The notes: a model not told the origin generated them from the sequence alone. A stretch of 64,000 bases of DNA from Streptomyces achromogenes (GCF_030816715.1 NZ_JAUSYH010000001.1:3782001-3846000), one strand, 5' to 3'. Positions 27,101 to 35,338 are shown, counted from the first letter of the stretch. Numbers and translations are program-made.

Positions 27101-27454
27101 TTCAAACTGCTGAAGCTGGGCCCGGTGGTCGGCCAGCGCACCTGGGGCGGTGTGGTCGGCATGACGGGACGCCATCAGCTCGGCGACGGCACGGTCATCA
27201 CCGTCCCGATGAACGCGGCCTGGTTCGACGCGTACGGCTGGTCGGTGGAGAACCGCGGCGTCACCCCCGACCTGGAGGCCCTGCGCACCCCGCTCGACTG
27301 GGCCGAGGGCCGGTACGCCCAACTCGACGACGCCGTACGCCTGGCCCTCGACCTCCTCACCCTCACACCCCCGGCGACCCCGCCGGACCTCACCGGCGTG
27401 CCCGACCGGTCCCGGCCGCCACTGCCGCCGCGCGGCACGGAGAGGGAGAGGTGA
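24143..27454 (+). CDS. tricorn-type protease (S41 family) with beta-propeller and PDZ domains
   Basis: Tricorn is a cytosolic peptidase that degrades peptides released by the proteasome. The 1103 residues match its domain order: six-bladed propeller (about 1-330), seven-bladed propeller (330-680), a helical C1 domain (around 700-760, EEAGRLIRAYFWDPGMCGIDWDAV), a PDZ domain (around 800-860) and the C2 catalytic domain. The catalytic serine lies in EATSSDGDMI and the structural VDVRGNAGGHISELV motif precedes it. GTG 24143 starts MSYLRLPHLSGDLLCFVAEDDLW, the usual N-terminus. It is monocistronic, with a strong terminator after it. Two long reverse frames are shadows. Confidence 0.93.
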   Translation: MSYLRLPHLSGDLLCFVAEDDLWLTPLDDPGRAWRLTVDRTKAGHPRFSPDGRHIAYTSWRSLVPEIHVVPVDGGPGRRLTYWGSSDTQVRGWTPPGPDGNADILAVASHGEPFSYFTWSYKVPTDGSPGRKLPWGPVSDLQAADVDGERRTLLLTGTPPHEPAAWKRYRGGATGRLWLHGRRLLEGLDGHLACPLFVGDRIAFLSDHEGVGNLYSCAHDGSDLRRHTDHDAFYARHAAGDGTRVVYQCAGELWIVDDLTAGSAPRRLDVRLGGPRAGRRPYQIPAAQHVDGISVDETGRASAVVVRGSLYWLTHRDGPARTISDTPGVRVRLPEMLGSGGQVAYVTDADGEDAVEIAYLPRASGDRAPRRLASGRLGRVLEMVSDPEGERLAIASHDGRLLLVDVSEDPGTGSPAQAGEDEVTELTASVNGPVRDLAFSPDGSWLTWSHPGIGRSLRQIKMARVPGVANGEQLIVDVTDGRFEDENPVFTRDGRYLAFLSWRGFDPVYDVHTGDLSFPLGCRPYLVPLSSATPSPFALTPEGRPAAGGLDPLQDGEGGETGDGTVTVEAEGLESRVTPFPVPASKYSALYPVAGGGLVWLRWPISGALGETFANPDDTSGRPTLEHFSIGKARKSELVDHLDWFALSGDGTRLVVVDEGDLRAVPSAETGDPDSTVWIDLRRILHEVDPGAEWRQAYEEAGRLIRAYFWDPGMCGIDWDAVLDQYRPLVERVASPDEFADLLREVLGELGTSHAYVTAARRNEGPPHYQRLQGLLGANLVRRDAGWAVRRILPGDSSDSKARSPLAGTGIREGAVLTHVDGRAVDPVTGPYPLLAGAGGTTVELTFAPAEGEAGRARRVAVVPLVDERPLRYQDWVAKRRAVVRELSGGRCGYLHIPDMGGSGWAQFNRDLRMEVSRPALIVDVRGNAGGHISELVVEKLTRTILGWDLTRDAQPVSYASNAPRGPVVALADEATSSDGDMIAAAFKLLKLGPVVGQRTWGGVVGMTGRHQLGDGTVITVPMNAAWFDAYGWSVENRGVTPDLEALRTPLDWAEGRYAQLDDAVRLALDLLTLTPPATPPDLTGVPDRSRPPLPPRGTERER

Positions 27455-27459
27455 GACGC

Positions 27460-27495
27460 ACTCGGGGCGCCCTTCCGGAGAGGGGCGCCCCGAGT
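27460..27495. terminator. bidirectional terminator after the tricorn gene
   Basis: ACTCGGGGCGCCC (27460-27472) pairs perfectly with GGGCGCCCCGAGT (27483-27495). It separates the tricorn gene from the convergent 95-residue protein gene. Confidence 0.75.
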
Positions 27496-27525
27496 CGCCG
27501 GCCTGGGCCGGCAGGTCAGCGGTGA

Positions 27526-27813
27526 CTACATGTCGTAGTCGTGCGCGAGACGGTCGTCGTCGTCGCGCCGCATCCGCTCGGTGTCCTGGCCGGGACGCTC
27601 ACCGGGACGCTGACCGGAGCGCTCGCCCGGACGCTCGCCGGGGCGGTCGCCGGAGCGGTCGCCGGAGCGGTCCGCGGGCCGCTCGCCGGGGCGCTCACCC
27701 GGGCGCTGCTTGCCGCCGCGCTGCTGGACCTGCTCCTTGGCCTGCTGGGCCTTCTGCTGGGCCTTCTGCTGCCACTGCTCGGTCTGGTCCTGGAACTTGT
27801 CCTTCATACCCAT
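27526..27813 (-). CDS. small basic/acidic repeat protein, 95 aa, unknown function
   Basis: The product begins MGMKDKFQDQTEQWQQKAQQKAQQAKEQ, a strongly amphipathic, Gln-rich helix probably forming a coiled coil. It continues as a disordered run of GERPGERP/DRSGDRSG-type repeats and ends RRDDDDRLAHDYDM. ATG 27813 has AGGAG upstream. Short CsbD-like stress proteins share the N-terminal style, but I cannot claim homology. Its DNA is internally repetitive (GCTCGCCGGGGCG-like units), so length should vary between strains. Confidence 0.7.
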   Translation of the reverse strand: MGMKDKFQDQTEQWQQKAQQKAQQAKEQVQQRGGKQRPGERPGERPADRSGDRSGDRPGERPGERSGQRPGERPGQDTERMRRDDDDRLAHDYDM

Positions 27814-27905
27814 GTGGGTTCACTCCTGTAGGAGATGAGGGGGGTCGAGGCCCCGTGGTGGGGCCTCGACCAGATTCACACGGGCGGTCACGGCACGCAT
27901 GTCGA

Positions 27906-28790
27906 TCAACTACGCTGCGTAGCCCTCGACTCCTCGTCGGCGGAGCCGCCCGCACCCACCAGCCCCGTCCGCATCCCCTGCAGCCGGGGCGCGAACCGCC
28001 GCATCTCGCGCTGTCCGACCGTCCCGATGAGACCCGGCAGATATCCGCGCACGCCCTGCATGCCGCGCAGCCACCCCTGCCCGTACACATGCGCCGAGCG
28101 CCGCTCGATGCCGGCCACGATCCGGTCGACGGCCGGACCGAGCGGGTACGTCTTGTTGGCCGGCCAGGGCAGCCGCTGCCGCAACTCCCGCATCACCTCG
28201 TCCTGATCGGCGCCGCGCACCATGTCGGTGTCGGTCCACGACAGGTAGCCGACGCCCACCCGTACGCCCTGGTGGCCGACTTCGGCGCGCAGACAGTGCG
28301 CGTACGCCTCCACGCCCGCCTTGGACGCGCAGTACGCGGTCATCATCGGCGCCGGGGTGACCGCGGCCAGCGAGGCGATCTGCAGGAGATAGCCGCGGCT
28401 CTCCTTCAGCAGCGGCAGGAAGGCGCGCCCGGTGACCGCCGAGCCGATCAGGTTCACCTCGACGACCCGCCGCCAGGACCGCGGGTCGGAGTCGGCGAAC
28501 GGACCGCCGCTGGCGACGCCCGCGTTGGCGACCACGATGTCCACCTTGCCGAAGCGCTCCTTCACCTCCGCCGCGACCCGGGTCATCGCCTCGTGGTCGG
28601 TGACGTCGGCGTACCAGTGGTCGCTGTCGCCGTGCAGCCGCTCGGAGACCTGCTTGAGCGCGTCCGGCTCCAGACCGACCAGCGCGATCTTCGCGCCGCG
28701 CGCGGAGAGCTTGCGGGCCAGCAGCTCGCCCACGCCGCGCGCGGCCCCCGTGACGACGGCGACCTGTCCCTCGAGGCTCACCCTGCTCAT
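27906..28790 (-). CDS. short-chain dehydrogenase/reductase
   Basis: This NAD(P)-dependent oxidoreductase has 294 residues. The cofactor loop is VVTGAARGVGE, NAG appears in VVANAGVAS, and the catalytic triad is S (IASLAA) with Y-C-A-S-K. A C-terminal extension after residue 250 (YGQGWLRGMQGVRGYLPGLIGTVGQ) is typical of SDRs found with flavin monooxygenases in lipid or steroid breakdown. The ATG overlaps the stop of the alpha/beta-hydrolase gene (ATGA), so it is the third gene of the monooxygenase-hydrolase-SDR operon. Confidence 0.9.
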   Translation of the reverse strand: MSRVSLEGQVAVVTGAARGVGELLARKLSARGAKIALVGLEPDALKQVSERLHGDSDHWYADVTDHEAMTRVAAEVKERFGKVDIVVANAGVASGGPFADSDPRSWRRVVEVNLIGSAVTGRAFLPLLKESRGYLLQIASLAAVTPAPMMTAYCASKAGVEAYAHCLRAEVGHQGVRVGVGYLSWTDTDMVRGADQDEVMRELRQRLPWPANKTYPLGPAVDRIVAGIERRSAHVYGQGWLRGMQGVRGYLPGLIGTVGQREMRRFAPRLQGMRTGLVGAGGSADEESRATQRS

Positions 28791-29662
28791 GCGCCCTCCT
28801 TCAACTGCGAGTAAGTGGTGACGAGTTGCCTGATCCGGCCGGTGACCAGCTCGGGCGCCTCGACCGGCGTCATATGGCCGAGGCCGGGCAGTTCGGTGAC
28901 GCCGAGACAGTGCGGCAGCGCCGCGGCGATCCGGTGGGCGTGCACCGGCGGGGTGAGCCGGTCGCCGGTGCCGACGATCAGCGCCGTCGGCACACTCAAC
29001 TCCCGTACCCGGTGGTCGAGGTCGAGCAGGCTCAGCACGTGCGACCAGGCGTGGCGCACCCTGCGCGGACAGGCGTGCACGATGCGGGCGCACGCGTCCA
29101 CCATGTGCGGGGCGGAACCGGAGCCCATCGTGGCGTACTTGAGGATCCGCTTCGCGACGGGCGTGACCGGTCCGAGGGGCGCCCTCGAGCCGAGGACGTG
29201 TCCGGTCAGCCAGGTCCGCAGCCGGCCGGGCCGCAGGGGCAGCACGGTGGACTCGGCGACCAGCCCCGAGGCGCCGGTGCTGCACAGCAGGACCGCCGCC
29301 GCATGCTCCCTGAAGGCGTCCCTGGTGGCCGCCGCGAAAACCGTCATGCCGCCCATCGAGTGCCCGGCGATCACGGCCTTCTCGCCGCGCGCGAGCGTCG
29401 CGGTGAGCACCGCCTCCAGGTCGTCGGCCAGCATGTCCGTGCTGCACACCGGGCTCGCCGGGGTGCGGCCGTGGCCGCGCTGGTCGTAGGCGATGACCCG
29501 GTGGTCGGCGGCGAGGTCCCGGATCTGGTCCGTCCAGAACGCGGTCGAACAGGTCCAGCCGTGCGCGAGGACGACCGCGGGCGCGCCCTCCGGGCCGTGC
29601 ACCTCGACATGCAGGGACGTGCCGTCGGCGGAGACCGCGGTCAGGTCGCGGCGGGCGCTCAC
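28787..29662 (-). CDS. alpha/beta-hydrolase
   Basis: The 291-residue enzyme carries the oxyanion HGWTCS motif, the nucleophile elbow GHSMGG, the acid residue in LIVGTGDRLTPP and the final His in LPGLGHMTP. Its GTG start overlaps the monooxygenase stop, and its TGA overlaps the SDR start. In such operons the hydrolase probably opens the ester or lactone made by a Baeyer-Villiger monooxygenase. Because of a frameshift upstream, its frame is continuous with the N-terminal half of the monooxygenase, giving a spurious 794-residue fusion; the separate start is favoured. Confidence 0.88.
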   Translation of the reverse strand: MSARRDLTAVSADGTSLHVEVHGPEGAPAVVLAHGWTCSTAFWTDQIRDLAADHRVIAYDQRGHGRTPASPVCSTDMLADDLEAVLTATLARGEKAVIAGHSMGGMTVFAAATRDAFREHAAAVLLCSTGASGLVAESTVLPLRPGRLRTWLTGHVLGSRAPLGPVTPVAKRILKYATMGSGSAPHMVDACARIVHACPRRVRHAWSHVLSLLDLDHRVRELSVPTALIVGTGDRLTPPVHAHRIAAALPHCLGVTELPGLGHMTPVEAPELVTGRIRQLVTTYSQLKEGA

Positions 29663-31171
29663 GCCGTCACCTCGCTGTCCGCCGTGCGGGTGCCGGCCGG
29701 GGCCGCGGGCGCGCGCAGGACCTCGTACTCGGCGAGGTCCACCCGTCGCGTCGCGCGCCGGAACTCCGAGGTCGTGCCCGGCCAGACGGTGGTGTTGCGG
29801 CCGTTCGCGTCCAGGTACCAGCTGGTGCAGCCGCCGGTGTTCCACACCGTGCGCCGCATCCGGTCCTGCACCCGGCGGTTCCAGGCGTGCACGGCGCCCG
29901 GGCGGGCGTCCAGGGCCGCCCGGCCCCCGAGGACGTCCAACTGGCGCAGATAGTCGGCCAGGTAGTTCAGCTGCGACTCGATCATGAGGATCATGGAGGA
30001 GTTCCCGAGGCCCGTGTTGGGGCCGATGATCGTCATCCAGTTCGGGAAGCCGGCGGCTGAGGCGCCGCGCAGGGCCTCCATGCCGTCCTTCCAGCTCTCC
30101 GCCAGCGTTCGCCCCTCGGCGCCCACCACCCGGTCGGCGATCGGCATGTCGGTGACATGGAAGCCGGTGCCGAAGACGATCACGTCCGCCTCGGCCTCGC
30201 TGCCGTCGGCGGCGACCAGCGTGGACCCGCGCACCTCGCTCAGCCCGCTCGCGACGACGTCCACGTTGGGCTGCGCGAGGGCCGGATAATAGGCGCTGGA
30301 CAGCAGGATCCGCTTGCAGCCGATGCGGTAGTCCGGGGTGAGTCTGGCCCGCAGGGCCGGGTCCTTGATGGCACGGGCCATGTTCTGCCGGGCGAGCTTC
30401 TCGACGAGACCGAGCTGGTTCGGCCGCTTGGTGAACGCCTGGACCTGCAGCTCCCGGATGCCCCACAGCAGCCCCCGGCGCGCCTGCGCGGTGACCGGCA
30501 GGGGCCCGGTGCAGGGCGCGCTCGGCGCCGCTGATCGCCCGGTCGACGCGGGGCATCACCCACGGCGGGGTGCGCTGGAACAGCGTCAGCCGGGAGACGT
30601 CGGGCTGGAGGGCGGGCACGATCTGGATGGCGGAGGCGCCGGTGCCGACCATCGCGACGCGCTGCCCGGCGAGGTCGGCGTCGTGGTCCCAGCGTGCCGA
30701 GTGGAAGACCTTGCCGGGGAAGGAGTCGAGGCCGGGGATCTCCGGGATCTTCGGGTCGGACAGCGGCCCGGTGGCCGACACGACGACGTCGGCGAACCAG
30801 CGCCCCGCGCTCGTCTCGACGTCCCAGCGCAGCTCCCGCGCGTCCCAGGTCATCCGCAGCACCTCGGAGTCGAGCCGCAGGTGCGGCCGCAGCCCGAAGA
30901 CGTCCGTGACGTGCTCCAGATAGGCGCGGATGTGCTCCTGCCCGGAAAAGGTGCGCGGCCAGTCGGGGTTCGGGGCGAAGGAGAAGGAGTACAGGTGGGA
31001 GGGCACGTCGCAGGCGCACCCGGGATAGCTGTTGTCCCGCCAGGTCCCGCCGACGCTGCTCGCCCGCTCCAGGATCACGAAGTCGGTGATCCCCTCCCGG
31101 CGCAGCCGCACGGCGGCCCCCAGCCCGCCGAAGCCGGACCCGATCACCGCCACCCGTACGTGTTCGGTCAT
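29659..31171 (-). pseudogene. flavin-containing (Baeyer-Villiger-type) monooxygenase, interrupted by a single-base frameshift
   Basis: The intact protein would be 503 residues: FAD loop VIGSGFGGLG, the BVMO-like fingerprint FPGKVFHSARWD, NADP loop VGTGASA, and the C-terminal FGTGFHVTD. The N-terminal 215 residues and the C-terminal 285 lie in different frames. The join is at 30501-30504, where four Gs stand; three would give the expected ALHRALPVTAQ. Removing one base makes 1512 bp, divisible by three. The gene heads the operon with the hydrolase and SDR. It may be a true pseudogene or a base-calling error in a G/C run. The ATG is at 31169-31171. Confidence 0.8.
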
Positions 31172-31206
31172 CCCGACGCCTCCTGCCGTGCGACTCTCGC
31201 GACTCT

Positions 31207-31222
31207 GCCAGTGACTACTGGC
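31207..31222. promoter_or_regulatory. inverted repeat between the monooxygenase operon and the MerR gene
   Basis: GCCAGT-gact-ACTGGC is a perfect 6-4-6 inverted repeat about 40 bp upstream of the monooxygenase start, with TTGCGC next to it on the minus strand. MerR proteins bind such repeats in promoter spacers, so it is a candidate site for the divergently encoded MerR regulator. Confidence 0.45.
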
Positions 31223-31305
31223 GCAATGGGAGCGTAGAGCAGCTCCGTACCGATGGGTAGGCCCGGGGAAGGAAAGTTACCCGCGGTACAACATAGGCTT
31301 CGGCC

Positions 31306-31950
31306 GTGACGGAGAAGAGGGAGTACCGAACGGAGGAGCTGGCCGCGAAGGCCGGCATCACGGTGCGCACCCTGCGCTTCTACCGCGAACGCAAACTGCT
31401 CGCGCCGCCCCGCCGCGAGGGCCGCATCGCCTGGTACGACGACCATCACCTGGCCCGTCTGCGCACCATCGCGGCCCTGCTGGAACGCGGCCACACCCTC
31501 ACCGGCATCGCGGAGCTGGCGGACGCCCTCGACCAGGGCCGCGACGTCGCCGACCTCATCGGCGTCGGCGGCCCCACCGAGGAGGAGCCGGTCCGCCTCA
31601 CCCCCGAGGAGCTCGCCGCCCGCTTCGAGGGCCAGGTCACCCCGGAGAACCTCGCCACCGCCCTCGAACTCGGCTACCTGGGCACCGACGGCGACGAGAT
31701 CGTCCACATCAGCCGCCGTCTGCTGGACGTCTCCGCCGCCCTGGTCCGCGAGGGCATCCCGCTCGCGGAGGTACTGGCGGCGGGCGTCCGCGTCCGCGCC
31801 CACGCCGACGCGCTCGCCGAACTCTTCACCGACCTGATCCTGCGCCACACCACCGAACAGGAACTCCCCCGCCTGCGCCCGCTGGCCCGCAGCGTCGTCG
31901 AGGCGGAGGTCTCCCTGGCCCTCGACCGACGGCTGCGCAAGGAGAGCTGA
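31306..31950 (+). CDS. MerR-family transcriptional regulator
   Basis: The 214 residues start with a canonical MerR winged helix: YRTEELAAKAGITVRTLRFYRERKLLAPPRREGRIAWYDDHHLARL, then the coiled-coil helix. The C-terminal 120 residues form a helical domain with no metal-binding cysteines, so it should sense an organic ligand. GTG 31306 is used. It is divergent from the monooxygenase-hydrolase-SDR operon and probably regulates it; similar pairs occur near lipid-degradation genes. Confidence 0.88.
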   Translation: MTEKREYRTEELAAKAGITVRTLRFYRERKLLAPPRREGRIAWYDDHHLARLRTIAALLERGHTLTGIAELADALDQGRDVADLIGVGGPTEEEPVRLTPEELAARFEGQVTPENLATALELGYLGTDGDEIVHISRRLLDVSAALVREGIPLAEVLAAGVRVRAHADALAELFTDLILRHTTEQELPRLRPLARSVVEAEVSLALDRRLRKES

Positions 31951-31976
31951 CGGGGCCTCGGCGGTCACCGGGCGCT

Positions 31977-32780
31977 CTACAGGTCGAAGACCACCGTCAC
32001 CGGGGCATGGTCCGACCAGCGCTCGCCGTGCGTGGCGGCCCGCTCCACCAGCGCCTTGACGGCCCTGGCCGCGAGACCGGGCGTCGCCACCTGAAGATCG
32101 ATCCGCCAACCCGAATCGTTGTCGAAGGCACGGCCCCGGTACGACCACCAGGTGTACGGGCCCGTCGTCTCCGGGTGGAGTTCGCGGACGACGTCGACGT
32201 AGCCGCCGTCCGTCGCGGTGAGGACCTGGCCGAGCCAGGCGCGCTCCTCGGGCAGGAAGCCGGAGCTCTTGGCGTTGGCGCGCCAGTTCTTCAGGTCCGC
32301 CTGCTCGTGGGCGATGTTCCAGTCGCCGCAGACGAGGACCTCGCGGCCGTCGGCGGCGGCACGGGCGCGCAACTCCTTGAGGTACGCGAGGAACTCGCCC
32401 ATGAAGCGGAGCTTCTCGTCCTGCCGTTCGGTGCCCACCTCGCCGGAGGGCAGATAGAGGGAGGCGACCGTCACACCGGGCAGGTCGGCCTCCAGATAGC
32501 GGCCGGACCCGTCGAACTCGGACGAGCCGAAGCCGACCCGGACGGCGTCCGGCTCACGGCGGGTGTAGAGGGAGACGCCGGCGCGGCCCTTGGCGGCGGC
32601 CGGGGCATGGGTGACGTGCCAGCCCTCGGGGGAGCGGACCGCCTCCGGCAGCTGCTCCGGCTCGGCTCGCACCTCCTGGAGGCACAGCACGTCGGCGGAG
32701 GTGTCCGCGAGCCACTCGACGAAGCCCTTCTTCGCGGCGGCGCGGAGTCCATTCACGTTCACGGAGGTCACGGTCAGCAC
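31977..32780 (-). CDS. xthA: exodeoxyribonuclease III / AP endonuclease
   Basis: This Mg-dependent DNA-repair nuclease cleaves at abasic sites and removes 3' blocks. The 267 residues carry SVNVNGLRAA, the metal Glu in LCLQEVR, GDWNIAH, the Asp/Asn pair around WRIDLQVA, and the catalytic SDHAPV at the end. GTG 32780 (VLTVTSVNVNG) is the natural start; the longer frame to 32999 adds a Ser/Pro-rich stretch with no homology. It is divergent from the acetyltransferase gene, with a 115-bp promoter region between. Confidence 0.95.
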   Translation of the reverse strand: MLTVTSVNVNGLRAAAKKGFVEWLADTSADVLCLQEVRAEPEQLPEAVRSPEGWHVTHAPAAAKGRAGVSLYTRREPDAVRVGFGSSEFDGSGRYLEADLPGVTVASLYLPSGEVGTERQDEKLRFMGEFLAYLKELRARAAADGREVLVCGDWNIAHEQADLKNWRANAKSSGFLPEERAWLGQVLTATDGGYVDVVRELHPETTGPYTWWSYRGRAFDNDSGWRIDLQVATPGLAARAVKALVERAATHGERWSDHAPVTVVFDL

Positions 32781-32895
32781 CCGGGCACGATACCGGCCGC
32801 GGGGCGCCGCGCCGGACCTGGTCCCGTTCCCGGCGCGCGGGGAACCGTGCGGGGACGGCGACGGTCCGGCAGTGCCTCCACGTACTGTGTTCGGC

Positions 32896-33378
32896 GTGAG
32901 AATACGTCCGGTCCCCTTCGACCATCCCGACGCGGTCAAGCTCAACGACGAGGTCCAGGCCGAGTACCACGAGCGATACGGCGACGGCGGCGACGCCACC
33001 GTCCTCGCGCCCTCCGACTTCCAGCCGCCGCGCGGCGTCTATCTCATCGCCTACGACGAGGCCGACCGCCCGGTCGCCACGGGCGGCTGGCGCTGCCAGG
33101 ACGAGAACGGCGAGGGCAACCAGGACGGCGACGCCGAGCTGAAGCGGATGTTCGTGGTCCGGGAGATGCGCGGACGCGGCCTGGCGCGGCGGATGCTCAC
33201 CGCGCTGGAGGAGAGCGCCCGGGACGCGGGCCGTGTCCGGATGGTGCTGGAGACCGGCACCGAGCAGCCGGAGGCGATCGCCCTGTACACCTCCAGCGGG
33301 TACGAGCCGTGCACGAAGTTCGGCTACTACCGCGCGTACGCCGAAAGCCGCTGCTTCGCCAAGCCGCTCAACGCCTGA
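32896..33378 (+). CDS. GNAT-family N-acetyltransferase
   Basis: The 160-residue protein has the acetyl-CoA loop VVREMRGRGLARRML (motif A) and a motif B region LETGTEQPEAIALYTSSGYEPC. A FGYYRAYAESRCFAKPL C-terminus is typical of the small actinobacterial GNAT group. GTG 32896 is the first start in the frame after the divergent promoter area. The acceptor is unknown. Confidence 0.88.
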   Translation: MRIRPVPFDHPDAVKLNDEVQAEYHERYGDGGDATVLAPSDFQPPRGVYLIAYDEADRPVATGGWRCQDENGEGNQDGDAELKRMFVVREMRGRGLARRMLTALEESARDAGRVRMVLETGTEQPEAIALYTSSGYEPCTKFGYYRAYAESRCFAKPLNA

Positions 33379-33436
33379 TGCTTGCATGACAGGGCTCTAG
33401 GCTGGCCTTGTAGCGGGAACGGGGAAGGGGCGCTCG

Positions 33437-33802
33437 ATGGACTGGTTCTGGTGGGTTCTCATCATCTTCTGGACGGGTGGTTTCGCGTGGGTGGCCGACA
33501 ACGTCCGCACCGCGCTGCGCAATCGGCATGAGCGCAAGTTGCAGTTGCTGGAGGCGTCGAGGCAGGAGCGCTTGGCCGTCGAAGCGGCGCACAAGCCGCC
33601 GGAGCCGGTGTGCGGCTGCACGCACCATCTGGCCAAGCACGACAAGAAAGGCCGGTGCCACGAGCGCGTCGAGGTGCCGACGGCCTGGGACGAGAACAAG
33701 AAGCCGCTGCGCTTCGAGGCCGGCCAGTGCAACTGCCAGCAGTACGTGGGACCACAGCCGCTGTCCCAAGTGTTCGCGGAGGAGCTGACGGACCGCGCCT
33801 GA
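33437..33802 (+). CDS. hypothetical single-pass membrane protein with a C-rich cytoplasmic tail, 121 aa
   Basis: One N-terminal helix (MDWFWWVLIIFWTGGFAWVADNV) is followed by a charged helix (RNRHERKLQLLEASRQERLAVEA). The C-terminal part has CGCTHHLAKHDKKGRC and CNCQQY, which could bind zinc. ATG 33437 has GGGGAAGGGG upstream. I do not recognise a function. It is the last chromosomal gene before the integrated element and ends 22 bp before the old tRNA terminator. Confidence 0.75.
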   Translation: MDWFWWVLIIFWTGGFAWVADNVRTALRNRHERKLQLLEASRQERLAVEAAHKPPEPVCGCTHHLAKHDKKGRCHERVEVPTAWDENKKPLRFEAGQCNCQQYVGPQPLSQVFAEELTDRA

Positions 33803-33823
33803 GCGGCACGACCACGACATGGC

Positions 33824-33858
33824 CAAAGCCCCGGTCGGGAATCCCGACCGGGGCTTTG
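33824..33858. terminator. terminator, originally that of the tRNA-Ala gene
   Basis: CAAAGCCCCGGTCGGG (33824-33839) pairs with CCCGACCGGGGCTTTG (33843-33858). It lies directly before the left att core, the position of a tRNA 3' terminator before insertion, and also terminates the plus-strand gene upstream. Confidence 0.8.
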
Positions 33859-33865
33859 AGCTGCA

Positions 33866-33909
33866 GTGGACCTGTGGGGATTTGAACCCCAGACCCCCTC
33901 GATGCGAAC
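33866..33909. other. attL core (44 bp, 3' half of tRNA-Ala)
   Basis: Identical base for base to 46578-46621. It runs from just beyond the tRNA 3' end to the end of the 5' anticodon stem, so crossover lies between the anticodon loop and the 3' end. Flanks diverge at 33865 (A instead of G) and at 33910. Confidence 0.93.
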
Positions 33910-33991
33910 TACGGGCGGGGCGGTTATTGAGGTCTCCCGAGCTGGTCACGAGGGTGTTAGCGGCTCATGCCGGTCGCCTTTGGTCACAACA

Positions 33992-34014
33992 GTTGCTGTA
34001 CTTCGTTGCTGTAC
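33992..34014. repeat. integrase arm-type site, left end (copy 1)
   Basis: Two direct TTGCTGTAC repeats separated by TTCG. The same double motif recurs at 35936-35958 and 46505-46527. Paired 9-bp direct repeats near att cores are typical arm-binding sites of tyrosine integrases. Confidence 0.65.
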
Positions 34015-34075
34015 CGCAGACACGAAACGGGGCGCTGGCTCATCCGAAGTTGAGTCCACCTGGCCTCGGTGATCC

Positions 34076-35338
34076 TCAGTGAACGCCCTCAGTGACGATG
34101 ATCTCCTGCGTGGGCTGCGGGATGGTCGGATTCTTGGGGAGGACGGGAACGCCAATCGCCTCCATGACCTTCCTGGCTGCGATCCGTCCGGGAGACCTGG
34201 TAGTGGTGATCTTGTCTCCGGTGATGATGTTCCCCTCCCAGATCGGCGCGTTCCGGCGCCAGTCAATCTTGGTGGCGAGGTCGAGGTATCGAGCCTCCCG
34301 CCACTCCGGGTCCAGGTTCTTCTCGATCTCGAAGGCGACGTGCCCGATGATGACCAGACCGGTGGCGGTCATGTTGATGTAGTGCTTTCGGAAGTCCACC
34401 ACCTGGTTGGCCGGCCCCCCGCTCGTGGGCAGTTCGGCCACAGAGCGCCAGGGGTCCATGTGCCGCGTGAGGATGTCGAGCATCGCCAGGGTCCTGCTGA
34501 CGAAGGCGTCCTGCTTCTCGGTGGTTCCGATGGCTTGGAGGCTGCGGGCCGGGATGCTCGCTTCGCTGAGCGCGTAGTCCTGGAACAGGAGTTCCTTGAC
34601 CAGTCCGCGCACCTGGTTGAGCAGGAAGATCGCAGAGGAAAGCTTCGACAGACTCTTGGAGGTTTCGTCGATGCGTCCCGCGAACAGGGCAGACCCATCC
34701 ACGATCTTCGTGAGAACACGGTTCAGGGGTTCACGAGTGTTGTAGGCGGCCAGAAGGCTGGCCGGGATTTGCTTCGTCTGCGCCGCGTCGGCAAAGTCCT
34801 GGTGGATCCGCGCAACGTCCGGCTCCACCACGATGACGACGGAGATGCTGTCGCTCAGGAAGGGCGAGTCCGTGTCGATGAGGCTGTCGCTGCGCTTGGC
34901 GATGGCGGCAAGCCTGTGCTGGCCGTCAGTGACGGAGAACTTGGTCTCGTCGCCGATGACGACGAAGCCGGCCGTCATGGCGAAGTTGCCTCGGGGGATG
35001 TGGATGGCAGGAACGGCACGGACGTTCAGGGTGACCGGCGGGAGGATGTAGTCCTTCTCGTTCTCGGTCAGGTACTTGGTGATGGACCTGACGTGATTGG
35101 CGTCGATCGGGCGGTTGGTGGCCATACGCGGGTTGCCGCCCTTGACCGCCGCATCGGCGACCACGTGCTTGACGAGGAATGCGTACGAGAAGGCGGTCGT
35201 CAGCATCAGGCGCCCTCCCTGCTGGAAGACCACGCAGGTGAAGACTCGTCCGCCCGACGCCGTCGCGGCCTCGCTCGCGGCCACCTGAGCGGCCGTCAGC
35301 GAGTCGTGTTGAGTCAGTCCGAGCTCTGCAAAGAACAC
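34076..35338 (-). CDS. orphan DGQHR-domain protein related to DndB
   Basis: The 420-residue protein holds the defining motif D138-G-Q-H-R in TDGQHRLAAIAKRSD. It also has NRPIDANHVRSITKYLTEN and QTKQIPASLLAAYNTREPLNRV, as in DndB-type proteins. DndB represses and tunes dnd phosphorothioation operons; other DGQHR proteins occur alone in defence islands and mobile elements. No dndA, C, D or E is in the window. GTG 35338 has AAGGGGA upstream, with a good promoter and palindrome ahead of it. It points towards the left end, alone between the left att region and a giant hairpin. Function is inferred only from the domain. Confidence 0.8.
   Translation of the reverse strand: MFFAELGLTQHDSLTAAQVAASEAATASGGRVFTCVVFQQGGRLMLTTAFSYAFLVKHVVADAAVKGGNPRMATNRPIDANHVRSITKYLTENEKDYILPPVTLNVRAVPAIHIPRGNFAMTAGFVVIGDETKFSVTDGQHRLAAIAKRSDSLIDTDSPFLSDSISVVIVVEPDVARIHQDFADAAQTKQIPASLLAAYNTREPLNRVLTKIVDGSALFAGRIDETSKSLSKLSSAIFLLNQVRGLVKELLFQDYALSEASIPARSLQAIGTTEKQDAFVSRTLAMLDILTRHMDPWRSVAELPTSGGPANQVVDFRKHYINMTATGLVIIGHVAFEIEKNLDPEWREARYLDLATKIDWRRNAPIWEGNIITGDKITTTRSPGRIAARKVMEAIGVPVLPKNPTIPQPTQEIIVTEGVH

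Noticed and set aside
28787..31171. 794-residue fusion of monooxygenase and hydrolase
   Set aside because: The middle third (about 29662-30500) is non-homologous low-complexity sequence caused by a one-base frameshift; the true enzyme C-terminus is in another frame.
33866..33940. A tRNA gene at the left att site
   Set aside because: Only the 3' half (T-arm and part of the anticodon arm) is present; the 5' half does not follow, so it is an att duplicate.
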